DNA of 64,000 nt from Loripinus fragilis. Taxonomy: Eukaryota; Mollusca; Bivalvia; Lucinida; Lucinidae. Shown piece by piece: positions 47,017 through 55,725 of the stretch. The notes below the pieces were generated by a model that did no database searches, was not told the DNA's origin, and saw nothing but the letters and a program-made list of their open reading frames with translations. Each line of letters opens with the position of its first letter. Positions within the stretch are counted from its first letter, which is position 1. The stretch lies in assembly GCA_964019695.1 (NCBI GenBank), contig OZ026524.1:14562309-14626308 (forward strand), given 5' to 3'. A program made the position numbers and the translations under genes.

Positions 47017-47586
47017 TTAAATTTTGGCAGTGGCTAGAGGTACGGAGCCGTACCCCTAGCCTGCGAGGCTAGGGGTACGGATCCCTACCCCTAGTATATT
47101 CTACCATGTCAGGCTACAGGTACAGACATATAACCCTGATGAGAAGTTATCATGATTATAAGTGTTTGAAAATACCTTGTTGTTGTGTTATGAAATACAA
47201 ATCCAGCATGTCGCCATTTGCAGGATAACTCTGTATAGTCAATATAAAAAACGAAACGCAAATTCGGAAATGGGACAAACCACCTCTAAACCATCCCAAA
47301 CCACTTTCTTAACACCCAGAATATGTTTTTGTGATAGTATCAATAGTTGAAGAAGAAATTTAAAACCTTTTTTATTACGCTGACCTGCCATGGTAGCCCC
47401 AAACCACCACCAAACCACCGCAAACCACATCTAAACCACCCCAATCCATGTCCTAAACATTCAGAATTTGCATCTGTGATACTATCAATAACTTCAGAAC
47501 AAATGTAAAAGCTAGAAGACTCTTTTTAGCACCAACTATATGTCTGAAATGACTAAAGAATAATTGATCTACACATTATATAGCCC

Positions 47587-47990
47587 ACTAAACATAAAAA
47601 AGCGGGCCAGGATCACCCGCCAACGAAATGCCATTTGAATGGCGTTTTGCTAGCGGACCGATATTGGTCCCACATTGTGTGCTTGCTGTGTTTATTTGTT
47701 AGAACCATTAGACGTATGGACAAACTTAAGTAAAATTGCATTTTCTATCACTTTTTACGTAAGTTTTTGGTGCTCAAAGAACCGTCTCATCGTGAAGACT
47801 CTTTTGAGCACCAAAAATGTTTATCTGAAAATATAATAGTTGATTTACGCATTATATCAAAACTAACATCAAAACTAAACATAAAAAAGCGAGACAGGGT
47901 CGGCCCGCCAAAGAAATGCCATTTGAATGGCATTTCGTGGGCGGACCGACGTGGGTCCGACATAGTGTGCTGGCTGGGTTTACTTGTCAT
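47587..47990 (+). repeat. Two direct copies of a palindromic unit
   Basis: 47587-47705 and 47872-47990 share ctaaacataaaaaagcg, gaaatgccatttgaatggc and a tgtgtgctkgctgkgttta stretch (k = g or t). The centre resembles the GGGTCC-type element core. Between them lies an AAAGAACC hairpin (47765-47820). Confidence 0.7.
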
Positions 47991-48295
47991 GATCTGCAAA
48001 ACGAAAATAGGTAGGTAAGTAGGTAGGTAGGTAGGTAGGTAGGTAACCTCTGTTCTCTCATTCCTGTACTCCTGGATTTAAAGTTCTTGCCACCGCGTAT
48101 ACAATGAAATGATATCTCATAATACTTCAGATGTTCATTAAGTTTTTTGTCTGGCATCCGTGGCTGTGCCTTTTCAATGGTTCGCGAACTGCGCCTACAG
48201 AATTGAACATTTTCTTCCTTCTGATACTGCTGGATGGCAATTTCTAAAGATGAAAAGTTCTCAAACTTTTTCCCTATGTTCAGCATTTGAGCCAT
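47987..48295 (-). CDS. FAR1/ZSWIM3-like N-terminal domain fragment
   Basis: From ATG at 48295 the frame encodes MAQMLNIGKKFENFSSLEIA, then RRSSRTIEKAQPRMPDKKLN, LKYYEISFHCIRGGKNFKSR and STGMREQR. This is the look of the FAR1-like DNA-binding domain at the N-terminus of ZSWIM3-type proteins, a group related to Mutator-like transposases. The usual later Cys/His residues are absent because the frame enters a GGTA microsatellite at about 48046. The real coding part is therefore about 48050-48295, and it may splice onward (a weak AGAG|gttacc donor) or simply be truncated. It lies wholly inside the 9-bp-TSD element. A host gene exon is the alternative, which I think less likely. Confidence 0.55.
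   Translation of the reverse strand: MAQMLNIGKKFENFSSLEIAIQQYQKEENVQFCRRSSRTIEKAQPRMPDKKLNEHLKYYEISFHCIRGGKNFKSRSTGMREQRLPTYLPTYLLTYLFSFCRS
48008..48046. repeat. (GGTA)n microsatellite
   Basis: About nine tetranucleotide units with one variant; it marks the end of the FAR1-like coding fragment. Confidence 0.9.
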
Positions 48296-48649
48296 TCTGA
48301 CAAAGTGAGACTGAACATAATTTTCTTGGAGTTTTATAAATGAGCAGCGAGAATTAGGCGGTTACATCAATTAGTTATTATTATAGGTATAATTATAGGT
48401 CTAGATACTGTTTGTACGGATTAGGCTAATTAAGGAAGTTCCTAAGTTAGTTCTTCTGATGTCTTAGAGGTTGGACATTAAAACATTCAGCCAATCATTG
48501 TAATTTGTTCTTTTAAGTTTCAACAAGTCTTTGTGGTGTGTTATGCAGACCTATTAATCACAGAATGTTCTTCGCACACTCGCTAATGACACAAACCAAA
48601 AGTGAAAACAGCAAAAACAAATCATGAATAACAAGTTTTAATTTGATTT

Positions 48650-48690
48650 AATAATAATAATAATAATAAAAATAATAATAATAATAATAA
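48650..48690. repeat. (AAT)n microsatellite
   Basis: Trinucleotide run with one interruption, just inside the right inverted repeat of the Mutator-like element. Confidence 0.9.
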
Positions 48691-49099
48691 CACAACATAA
48701 ATCCCGCGCCACTTGCCCCAATTCCGAAATCCTGTTTCGTTTTTATATTTACTATACAGAGTTATCCCACATTGCAAATGGCGACTTACTTGATTGGTAT
48801 TACATCAACAAGATATTTTCAAACACTTATCATCATGATAATTCAGAATTTCTCATCAGGGTTATATGTCTGTACCTGTAGCCTGACATGGTAGAATAAA
48901 CTAGGGGTACGGGTCCGTACCCCTAGCCTCCAAGACTAGTGATACATATCCCTAGCCTCCCAGGCTAGGGGTACAGATCCGTACCTCTAGCCACTGCCTT
49001 AAATTTTTTACTCATCTTAATTAGTTGGATTATTCTAGCTAGCTATTTTAAGTCAACTGTCTGAAGATATCTGCAGCATTAAATTTTTACGGCTAATAA

Positions 49100-49404
49100 T
49101 TATATTTGCCACTTGAGTCTTATTTTCCATGCTGGTAAATACAAGGGGTTGAATTTGCTGCCCAACCGTGCTTGAGCCCCACCTCGGCAGCATTTCCCGC
49201 CCCCTCCTTTCTGTACAGAATGAAACTTCCAACAGCATCTACAAAGCGCCTCTTGAATTTGTCCAGCATGTGATTCGTTTACTAACATGTGACTATGGTC
49301 TTCAGAAAGGTATGAGTCCCTAAACTGAAACAGGTGCATGGCTGTGAAACACTGAATGACCATATCTGCATGCTTGTAACGGGCTGCCAGTTTCACCAAA
49401 CATT
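49100..49404 (-). other. Unassigned coding-like fragment
   Basis: Minus-strand open frame reading VKLAARYKHADMVIQCFTAM, FRDSYLSEDHSHMLVNESHA and IQEALCRCCWKF. Its composition looks protein-like for about 65 residues, then changes to a Gly/Cys-rich run. A second frame (49238-49053) is also open in the last part, which could mean a frameshift. The upstream end is SINE sequence. I do not recognise the family; it may be a transposon or gene remnant. Confidence 0.3.
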
Positions 49405-49411
49405 CGTGGGG

Positions 49412-50158
49412 AGCGCAGTGGCTCAGTGCTGGACTCAATTAACCAAAGCTTAGTAGGGGTCCGTGTATTCACTGGATAGGGCCTAATCACCGGATCCGAC
49501 AGGATCGGACCGGATCGGGCCCGAAATTGGTCAATTCCTTTGCTTAACTGATTGTTTTTTCTTTAAAAGAATGATGTGCATAAAAGATTATGTATTTAGT
49601 GCAATTTGTATGCACTTGAATATATTAATATTTATAAACGGCAAAAAAAAACCCATACTCAACGGACCCTTTTTGCAATGGTCAGCTATCAATTCACACC
49701 TGTTGTGTTTTACATAAAATAACATGCGCAGGTCTATCCTTTGTTCAGTATAAAGAAACCAATTTTCCTCAAATTAAAACAAGCAATTTTTGGTACAGAC
49801 GTCATTAATTTGATCCTAAAAATACTTTACAACATAAGATAATTATATCATAGCGTTATTTGACCATTTTTGGGCCCGATCCGGTCAGATAGTAGCTATC
49901 GTCTCCAACCTTGATGATCCAGACATCATTATCATGATCATATACATACTTTACAAACATAATAATAATAAAAAAATGTTTTAAAAATGAGCTAAATAGC
50001 CAATTTCGGGCCCAATCCGGTCTGATCCTGTCCGATCCTGTGATTAGGTCCGATCCGGTGAATACACAGACCGCTTAGTAGTGGTTCAGTCAATCCCTTT
50101 ATAACTTAAGATTGTTGATGGGACATACAAAATCAAATCAAACAAACAAAACCAAACA
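49412..50158 (+). repeat. SINE interrupted by a TIR element
   Basis: The plus-strand tRNA-like head gcgcagtggctcagtgctgg and the body up to cttagtag, then after the insertion tggttcagtcaatccc and the SINE tail gatgggacatacaaaatcaa...caaacaaaacc. The tail matches the minus-strand SINEs at 10923, 17868 and 34133. Confidence 0.65.
49448..50081. mobile_element. 616-bp TIR element with 9-bp TSD
   Basis: The element is 49457-50072. Its ends gggtccgtgtattcactgga and ccggtgaatacacagacc are inverted over at least 75 bp, including ggatccgacaggatcgga and gggcccgaaattgg. A perfect 9-bp duplication GCTTAGTAG lies at 49448-49456 and 50073-50081. It has no ORF. By TSD length it is Mutator-like; its ends differ from those of the 47 kb element. 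Confidence 0.85.
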
Positions 50159-50164
50159 TTTATG

Positions 50165-50275
50165 TTCGCCAGTGCGGTTTCTCGACATCTCGGCCTCTAA
50201 CAAACTCGGCCCCTGACAAACTCGGCCCCTAACAAACTCGGCCCCCACAAACTCGGCCCCTATATAATCTAAATA
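50165..50275. repeat. CTCGGCCCC minisatellite
   Basis: About five tandem units of caaactcggcccctaa-type sequence after tttctcgacatctcggcc. A reverse-complement counterpart lies at 55035-55133 (gggggccgagtttgttaggg). Confidence 0.8.
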
Positions 50276-50518
50276 ATGGTCTTTCTTTTGCACAGAACGC
50301 ATTGTAACTGATGTCTAAAGTGGGGTTTTAGATGTTACATCTTTTGTCGGAAGCGACACCTTAATCACTGCCTTTTACATGCGAGCTGTGTTGGTATTCC
50401 TCACCGATCTCGATAGTCTTGTGTGCTGCATCCATTATATATTAACGCGTTTTTATTACTTCCCACATAATTATCATTCTGATATAATGCTAGTTCCTTA
50501 TATTTGGAAATATTCGTA

Positions 50519-50825
50519 CAGTAAAACCTCGGAAAATTGAGCTCCGATTTTTCGAAATACCCCCTATTTTGAAATAAATTTCGAACACATTGGAATCAGA
50601 GAATATAGGGCCTATTTACAAATTATTTAAAATAAATTATGTTTGTGTGTGTAAAAGAAGCGTCTCCCCGAGACGTTTCTTTTCTGCACACAAAATATTT
50701 GTTTGATAGGGAAAAAACGCTGATTATAACCATTTTTATAAGTATGTATTTTTATATTTTTCTCCCTATAATTTGAACTCTCGATATTTCAAAATAAATG
50801 ACTTTGAATTTTCGAGATTCGACTG
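50519..50825. mobile_element. TA-flanked MITE
   Basis: Left end cagtaaaacctcggaaaatt, right end aattttcgagattcgactg, TA on both sides. An AAAAGAAGCGTCTC hairpin sits in the centre (50647-50700). Confidence 0.75.
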
Positions 50826-50879
50826 TATATTAAAAATGTCTAAAATTATCCAAGACTGGTTAAAATTATCCAAGACTGG

Positions 50880-51110
50880 TATCACCCATTCGATTTCCGC
50901 ATATGTATGCTTTATTCACAGAACGGAGGTCGAAAGCTCTGTCGAGTCTGTGCATTTGCTCAGGCTCGATAAAGCTTAAACAAGTGCGATAAAAGAATGA
51001 GATCACTCCTTCAATTTTCACATGTTATGTATGATGCTCTAGCCACAACATTTTTTTATCCGAGTAGCGGTCCAAAGCTCTCTCGAGTCTGAGCATTTGC
51101 TGAAGAAAAT
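50880..51110 (+). repeat. Two tandem ~120-bp units
   Basis: Unit 1 (tcacccattcgatttccgca ... gtcgaaagctctgtcgagtc) and unit 2 (tcactccttcaattttcaca ... gtccaaagctctctcgagtc) are related. A third, partial unit is at 54798-54868. Confidence 0.65.
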
Positions 51111-51298
51111 GGCAACAGAGATGGGATATTGGTGAGTTTGGCAGAGAGTTCTACCTGTGTAAGCCTTTCCTGGATAGTAACCTGAGATTGGATTTTCCAA
51201 ATCAGCAGGTATATACGTATTCCATACCTGGAGTTTTTGCGCAGGGCGCAAAACATCCACTATTGGATTATTTGAGCTATTTATAATAATCATTTATT

Positions 51299-51730
51299 GG
51301 ATTTTTTGCGCATATACGCAAATCCTTAATAGAGACGTGGGAGATTTTTGCGTTCATGCGCAGAAATTCCTAATAATGATTTTGGATAACAAAGTCTTCC
51401 AACACTGGATTATTTGCGCATATACGCAAATCCTTAATAGAGAAGTGGAAGATTTTTGCGTACATGCGCAGAAATTCCTAATAATGATTTTGGATAACAA
51501 AGTCTTCCAACACTGGATTATTTGCGCATATACGCAAATCCTTAATAGAGACGTGGAAGATTTTTGCGTACATGCGCAGAAATTCCTAATAATGATTTCG
51601 GATAACAAAGTCTTCCAACGCTGGATTATTTGCGCATATACGCAAATTCTTAATAGAAACGTGGAAGTTTTTTGCGTACGTGCGCAGAAATTCAAAATCA
51701 TTATTAGGAATATCTGCGTACATACGCAGA
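51299..51730 (+). repeat. 108-bp tandem array (four units)
   Basis: ggattatttgcgcatatacg recurs at 51407, 51515 and 51623, exactly 108 bases apart, with a variant at 51299. Each unit has two palindromic cores, tgcgcatatacgcaaa and tgcgtacatgcgcag. Because 108 is a multiple of three, long frames open on both strands; these are artefacts of the repeat. Confidence 0.93.
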
Positions 51731-52400
51731 ATACACCCATGCACCTATGTGCATGCGCAAATAATCCAGCATTGGAAGACAAATGATTATTAGGAATATC
51801 TGCGTACGTACGCATAATACATCCATGTGTCTATGTTCTTGCGCAAAAAATCCAGCATTGGGAGACAAATAATCATTAGGAATATCTGCGTACGTGCGCA
51901 GAATACATCCATGTGTCTATGAGGTACTTGGTCATATGCGCAAATAATCCAGCATTGGACAATACATCCATGTCTCTATGAGGTACTTGCTCATATGCGC
52001 AGATAATCTAGCATTGGACGATCAAATTCATTATTAGGAATATCTGCGTACGTAGGCAGAATACACCCATGTGTCTATGTTCTTGGTCATATGCGCAAAA
52101 AAATCCAGCATTGGAAGACAAATAATTATTAGGAATATCTGCGTACGTGCGCAGAATACATCCATGTGTCTATGTTCTTGCGCAAATAATCCAATATTGG
52201 AAGACAAATGATTATAAGGAATATCTGCGTACGTACGCAGAATACATCTATGTGTCTATGTTCTTGGTCATATGCGCAAAAAAAATCCAGCGTTGAAAGA
52301 CCAAATTCATAATGGGGAATATCTGCGTACGTGCGTAGATAATATCCGGCAAAAATGATCAACGTATCATTTGTTTTAATCAGTGGTAATCATATCTCAA
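51706..52400 (+). repeat. Second tandem array, 86-97 bp units
   Basis: aggaatatctgcgtac starts units at 51706, 51792, 51878, 52036, 52131, 52217 and about 52313 (spacings 86, 86, 158, 95, 86 and about 96). Each unit carries a palindrome such as ctgcgtacgtacgcag and ends with a tccagcattgga-like string. The 158-base gap holds two degenerate units. Confidence 0.9.
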
Positions 52401-52680
52401 AATGCGCAAATAATCCAGCATGGAAGACTTTGATAATTTTCATTTTACGATCAAGATTTCGATAGGACGCAAAAACTCCAACTTTGCGTGCGCAGAAATG
52501 ATCCAAATAGCTAATAGCCTTCTGCGTATCTACGCACAAACTCCAATCCTGTACAAATGGATTTTTTGCGCTGTACGCAGATAATCCACGAAAGAAAGCT
52601 TTTCAGTGCACACATACGCAAAAATTCCACTACAGGATGTTTTGCGCCCTGCGCAGAAACTCCAAATTTGGATCAATACA
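52400..52680 (+). repeat. Degenerate tail of the tandem array
   Basis: Isolated cores such as tgcgtgcgcagaaatgatcc, ctgcgtatctacgcac and gcgccctgcgcagaaactcc at irregular spacing. The first, before the array at 51237-51250 (ttgcgcagggcgcaaaac), is similar, so the array has matching edges. Confidence 0.65.
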
Positions 52681-52689
52681 TACCTCAAA

Positions 52690-54184
52690 TCAGTGCTGGA
52701 CCCAGAGGGGTTGATTACGGGGGGGGGCACTGAAAGTCGATCGCTTGAACCAAGCGGCGCAAGCCGCGAGCGGGGGGAGAGTAGGAGAGGGGGGTTGACC
52801 CCTTTCTCGTTGGAGGGGGGTCTGGGGGTAGCTCCCCCAGAATTTTTTTTTAAAATCTATGCTCTGAGAATACATTTCAAGCCATTTTGAAGCCCATTTT
52901 TCCATATTCTATCACCTCAATTTTAAGTAGGTTAGACACTCAAACACCTTGTTCCTAACTATGAGTTTTGCATTTCATTGTCATGCTCTTGGTGCTTTGG
53001 TAAGGTTCCCGTGTGTGTGTGTGGGGGGGGGGGGGGCACAGCAATTGCAATGCAAGTCTGAGTCAGCCCAATGTTCAGAAAACAGCAGAGCCCCGATGAA
53101 GGAACGGTTGGGGGCTTAAAATTTGAAAAAAATAAACGCTGGAAAAACAATTAAGTCCCCACCTAAGAAAAAATTGGGCAAAGGTTCCTATCACCTGTAT
53201 TTTGTACTTTTTCATTCACCCCCAGCCCAATTACATAGGCCCAGCACGGCCCATGGGTTGGGGTACTCTCATTATTTCTTCATACGTAGGCTCAGGCCCA
53301 GCAACTACCACTCACCCCAAAAAATATCCGAAATTTTAAGCACCACAAAAAAGTATCTGAAATTTTAACAACCCCCAAAAATATCCCCCATTCTGTACCT
53401 TGACCTTAAGAAAAGACCCTAAAATGCATAGAAATGACCCTTAAATATAGTCCAATTTTGTGATGACCCCCCAAAAAATATACAAAATTTTATACCCCAA
53501 AAAATAATGTTCATTTTTTGAAAAACCCCAAAAATATTGAAATTCAAAATTTTGAACCCCCAAAAATGTCCCGAGCCTACATATGTATGAAACTATCAGA
53601 GTACCCCCCCCCCCCCTCCTGGACAGCAGCCTAGGGACTTGGTCTCTCTTTTTAATTTCTCTGAGTCTGGTCGGAGAATGGGGGGGGGGGCACAGCTATT
53701 ACTTATTAACTTTGCGACTAGACTACATGGGATTCGCAATGGAAGCAACAGCGGAATGAAAAGGGGGGCACACACTCCATCCCCACAGTCTTGGGACTGG
53801 GGATAAGTGCCCCCCCCCTTTTGAAGATTTGTTTAAATATTAAAATCATTCAGTGTTTATCGACCACATACTTCTTAAATTTGCATAGGCGTAAGATTTG
53901 TCCTGTCAATTAAGACGCAGTCGCTGTCCGACGTTCTGATTGGCCGGGGGCTAAATGAGATCACGCCTACTGCTGTCGGATAGGTGTTATCAACAACTCG
54001 GACATTTTTGACAAGCCTGGGGCGTTGGATTAGTGGCGATCTTCTGATCTTTTTGTAGAAGCCAAATTCGGACTCCCGCTGTCCTCTTGGGGTATTTTTA
54101 TGGAGTTTGAGACGCGTCAGCAGAAAAAAGTTTGGCGTAAATTAGAACCTAGCTCATTTTTTTTTCGGGCACTCACAGCCTCTT

Positions 54185-54185
<1 letters not shown>
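52690..54185. other. G/C-run-rich noncoding stretch
   Basis: Several runs of 8-12 G or C (near 52720, 53025, 53605, 53680, 53810) and a degenerate CCCCAAAAA-type repeat at 53310-53570. No gene is seen; the open frames reflect low complexity. Confidence 0.6.

Positions 54186-54238
<53 letters not shown>
54186..54238 (+). repeat. 53-base poly-G run
   Basis: An uninterrupted G homopolymer following tcacagcctcttc and followed by cacgtgcccctcaggccccc. It could form stacked G-quadruplexes. Its exact length is uncertain in any sequencing method. Confidence 0.85.
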
Positions 54239-54241
<3 letters not shown>

Positions 54242-54279
54242 GTGCCCCTCAGGCCCCCCCTTGGGTCCGGCACTGCAAA

Positions 54280-54631
54280 TACCAGAATGTTCAAACAAAT
54301 TCTTCAGCTGAGAACTGGATACAGCATACTTAATGACTATAGACATAAGCTGGGGCAGTGTGAGTCAGGACTATGTGAATGTGGTCAAATGGAGACAGTG
54401 CAGCATTACCTACTTCAGTGTCAACTATACGAAGAAGAGAGGACTATACTATATAACAGACTTAGAGAACAGATGGGTATTCACACACCAAATGTCTACA
54501 CCCTACTTGGGTATGAAGGACATAGGGAAATATCAACCTGGAGAGAACAGATAATGCAGGAAGTAGGAGAGTACATTGAAAGGACAGAAAGGTTCAAATT
54601 GGCACAAGCCCAGAACTTTGCATCCCAATAG
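54280..54631 (+). pseudogene. LINE reverse transcriptase C-terminal fragment
   Basis: The frame to TAG at 54631 encodes QILQLRTGYSILNDYRHKLG, then CECGQMETVQHYLLQC (C-x-C-x7-H-x4-C) and an acidic-basic helical tail. This Cys/His pattern after the polymerase domain is typical of non-LTR retrotransposons and means the element is truncated at its 5' end. It starts right after the poly-G and C-rich junction. The clade is not determined. Confidence 0.7.
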
Positions 54632-55034
54632 ATATCACAAACAGTTTAGTAAATTATTATCAGAAACATACCAGAGAGAATAATTACCGAAGAGCTTAAT
54701 TTAAAAATTTACCATCTGAGAAGAACACCATTGTGCAGAGTACAGCCTGTAACGGCGTTGAAATTTTTAAGAAACTGAAACAGCTTTGGCTTAATCAAGA
54801 CCCATATCACCCATTCAATTTCCGCATATGTAAGCTTTATTTACAGAATGGCGGTCGAAAGCTCTGGTTTTCTCGCGTCGAATTCTCAACATCAAGACTG
54901 GGTTTCATGTAAAACGCTCATGCACGTTTGAGTAAATTACCCACGTCTGCATTGTCTACATACGTTTTTTATGGACACTTAATGTTTTAACCAATGATAC
55001 GCAAGTATAATGAATTTAGCCAGCCTCCTGAACC

Positions 55035-55133
55035 ATATTTCGGTTGGGGGCTGAGTTTGTAGGGGTCGAATTCGGTCCCCGAATGTATGGGGGCCGAGTT
55101 TGTTAGGGGCTGAGATGTCTGGGAATCGCTAGG
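55035..55133. repeat. Inverted counterpart of CTCGGCCCC minisatellite
   Basis: ggggctgagtttgtagggg, gggggccgagtttgttaggg and gctgagatgtctgggaatcg mirror 50165-50275. Confidence 0.75.
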
Positions 55134-55725
55134 GCCATGGGTAGACATATTCAATGATTAACTTTATGTCTAGCCGTCTTAAGAACTTCAATGGGTGGCA
55201 AATGGTCTCAAAATAGTCCTATCCGAACTTATGTGCTGTGTGAACTTATCATGAGAATGAGAGTGTGGTTGATGGATGGTGCAGACGCATTATATACATG
55301 GTTCTCTTTTATCAAGTCTAACTGTTTCAACACTTTTGCGCGTTCATTTTCTCTGTATTTCAGTATTCCTTGAAGCAATCGGCGAAAGCTAGACATTTTT
55401 GTATGTGAATTAATTTATTATGTTGTTTATTTGGTGGAGTTCGCGCGTTAACCATAGAGACTATAGTTGCTCTTCCGACTGTCAGCGTTCCTCCCCAGTA
55501 AAACAGTCAACCAATCACAGCCATCGTTCGTTATCTCGTAGAGTTCCGCCGTTGACTTATCGACGCATCCGGATAAACCGGTAAAAGGGGGATAATGGAT
55601 AAAAAGTTCTAAACACTAAAAGCCACCAACACCAATGTACTGTACAATATAACACAGTGAGTAATCAATTGAATATCTTCCAACACCACAAGAAGTTCTG
55701 TGTACACAAATGAGCCTTTTTTCAG
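55134..55725. other. No feature recognised
   Basis: About 590 bases downstream of the MYND gene on its strand. Two minus-strand AATAAA motifs occur at about 55414-55431, some 300 bases after its stop codon. Otherwise nothing is seen. Confidence 0.5.

Larger units (their letters stand above)
47017..49007. mobile_element. Mutator-like element with long TIRs and 9-bp TSD
   Basis: The element proper is 47026-48998 (1973 bp). It starts ggcagtggctagaggtacgg and ends ccgtacctctagccactgcc. The terminal inverted repeats run about 250-280 bp (47026 to about 47275 and about 48715 to 48998) and contain nested gtacccctagcc palindromes. A perfect 9-bp duplication TTAAATTTT lies at 47017-47025 and 48999-49007. 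Long TIRs with 9-bp duplications are typical of Mutator-like elements. Inside are two direct copies of a 120-bp palindromic unit (47587-47705, 47872-47990), CCAAACCAC-rich repeats, GGTA and AAT microsatellites and the coding fragment 47987-48295. No DDE transposase is seen. Confidence 0.85.

Noticed and set aside
51337..51815. Open frames of about 150 codons on both strands
   Set aside because: They are created by the 108-bp tandem repeat, whose period is a multiple of three. The peptide is 36-residue copies with no domain, and both strands are open equally.
51299..52400. CRISPR-like array of regularly spaced repeats
   Set aside because: Units are contiguous tandem copies without unique spacers, in a clearly eukaryotic context. 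This is satellite DNA.
52606..52905. Frames on both strands around a G-rich segment
   Set aside because: Gly/Pro-rich translations of G and C runs, without domain content.
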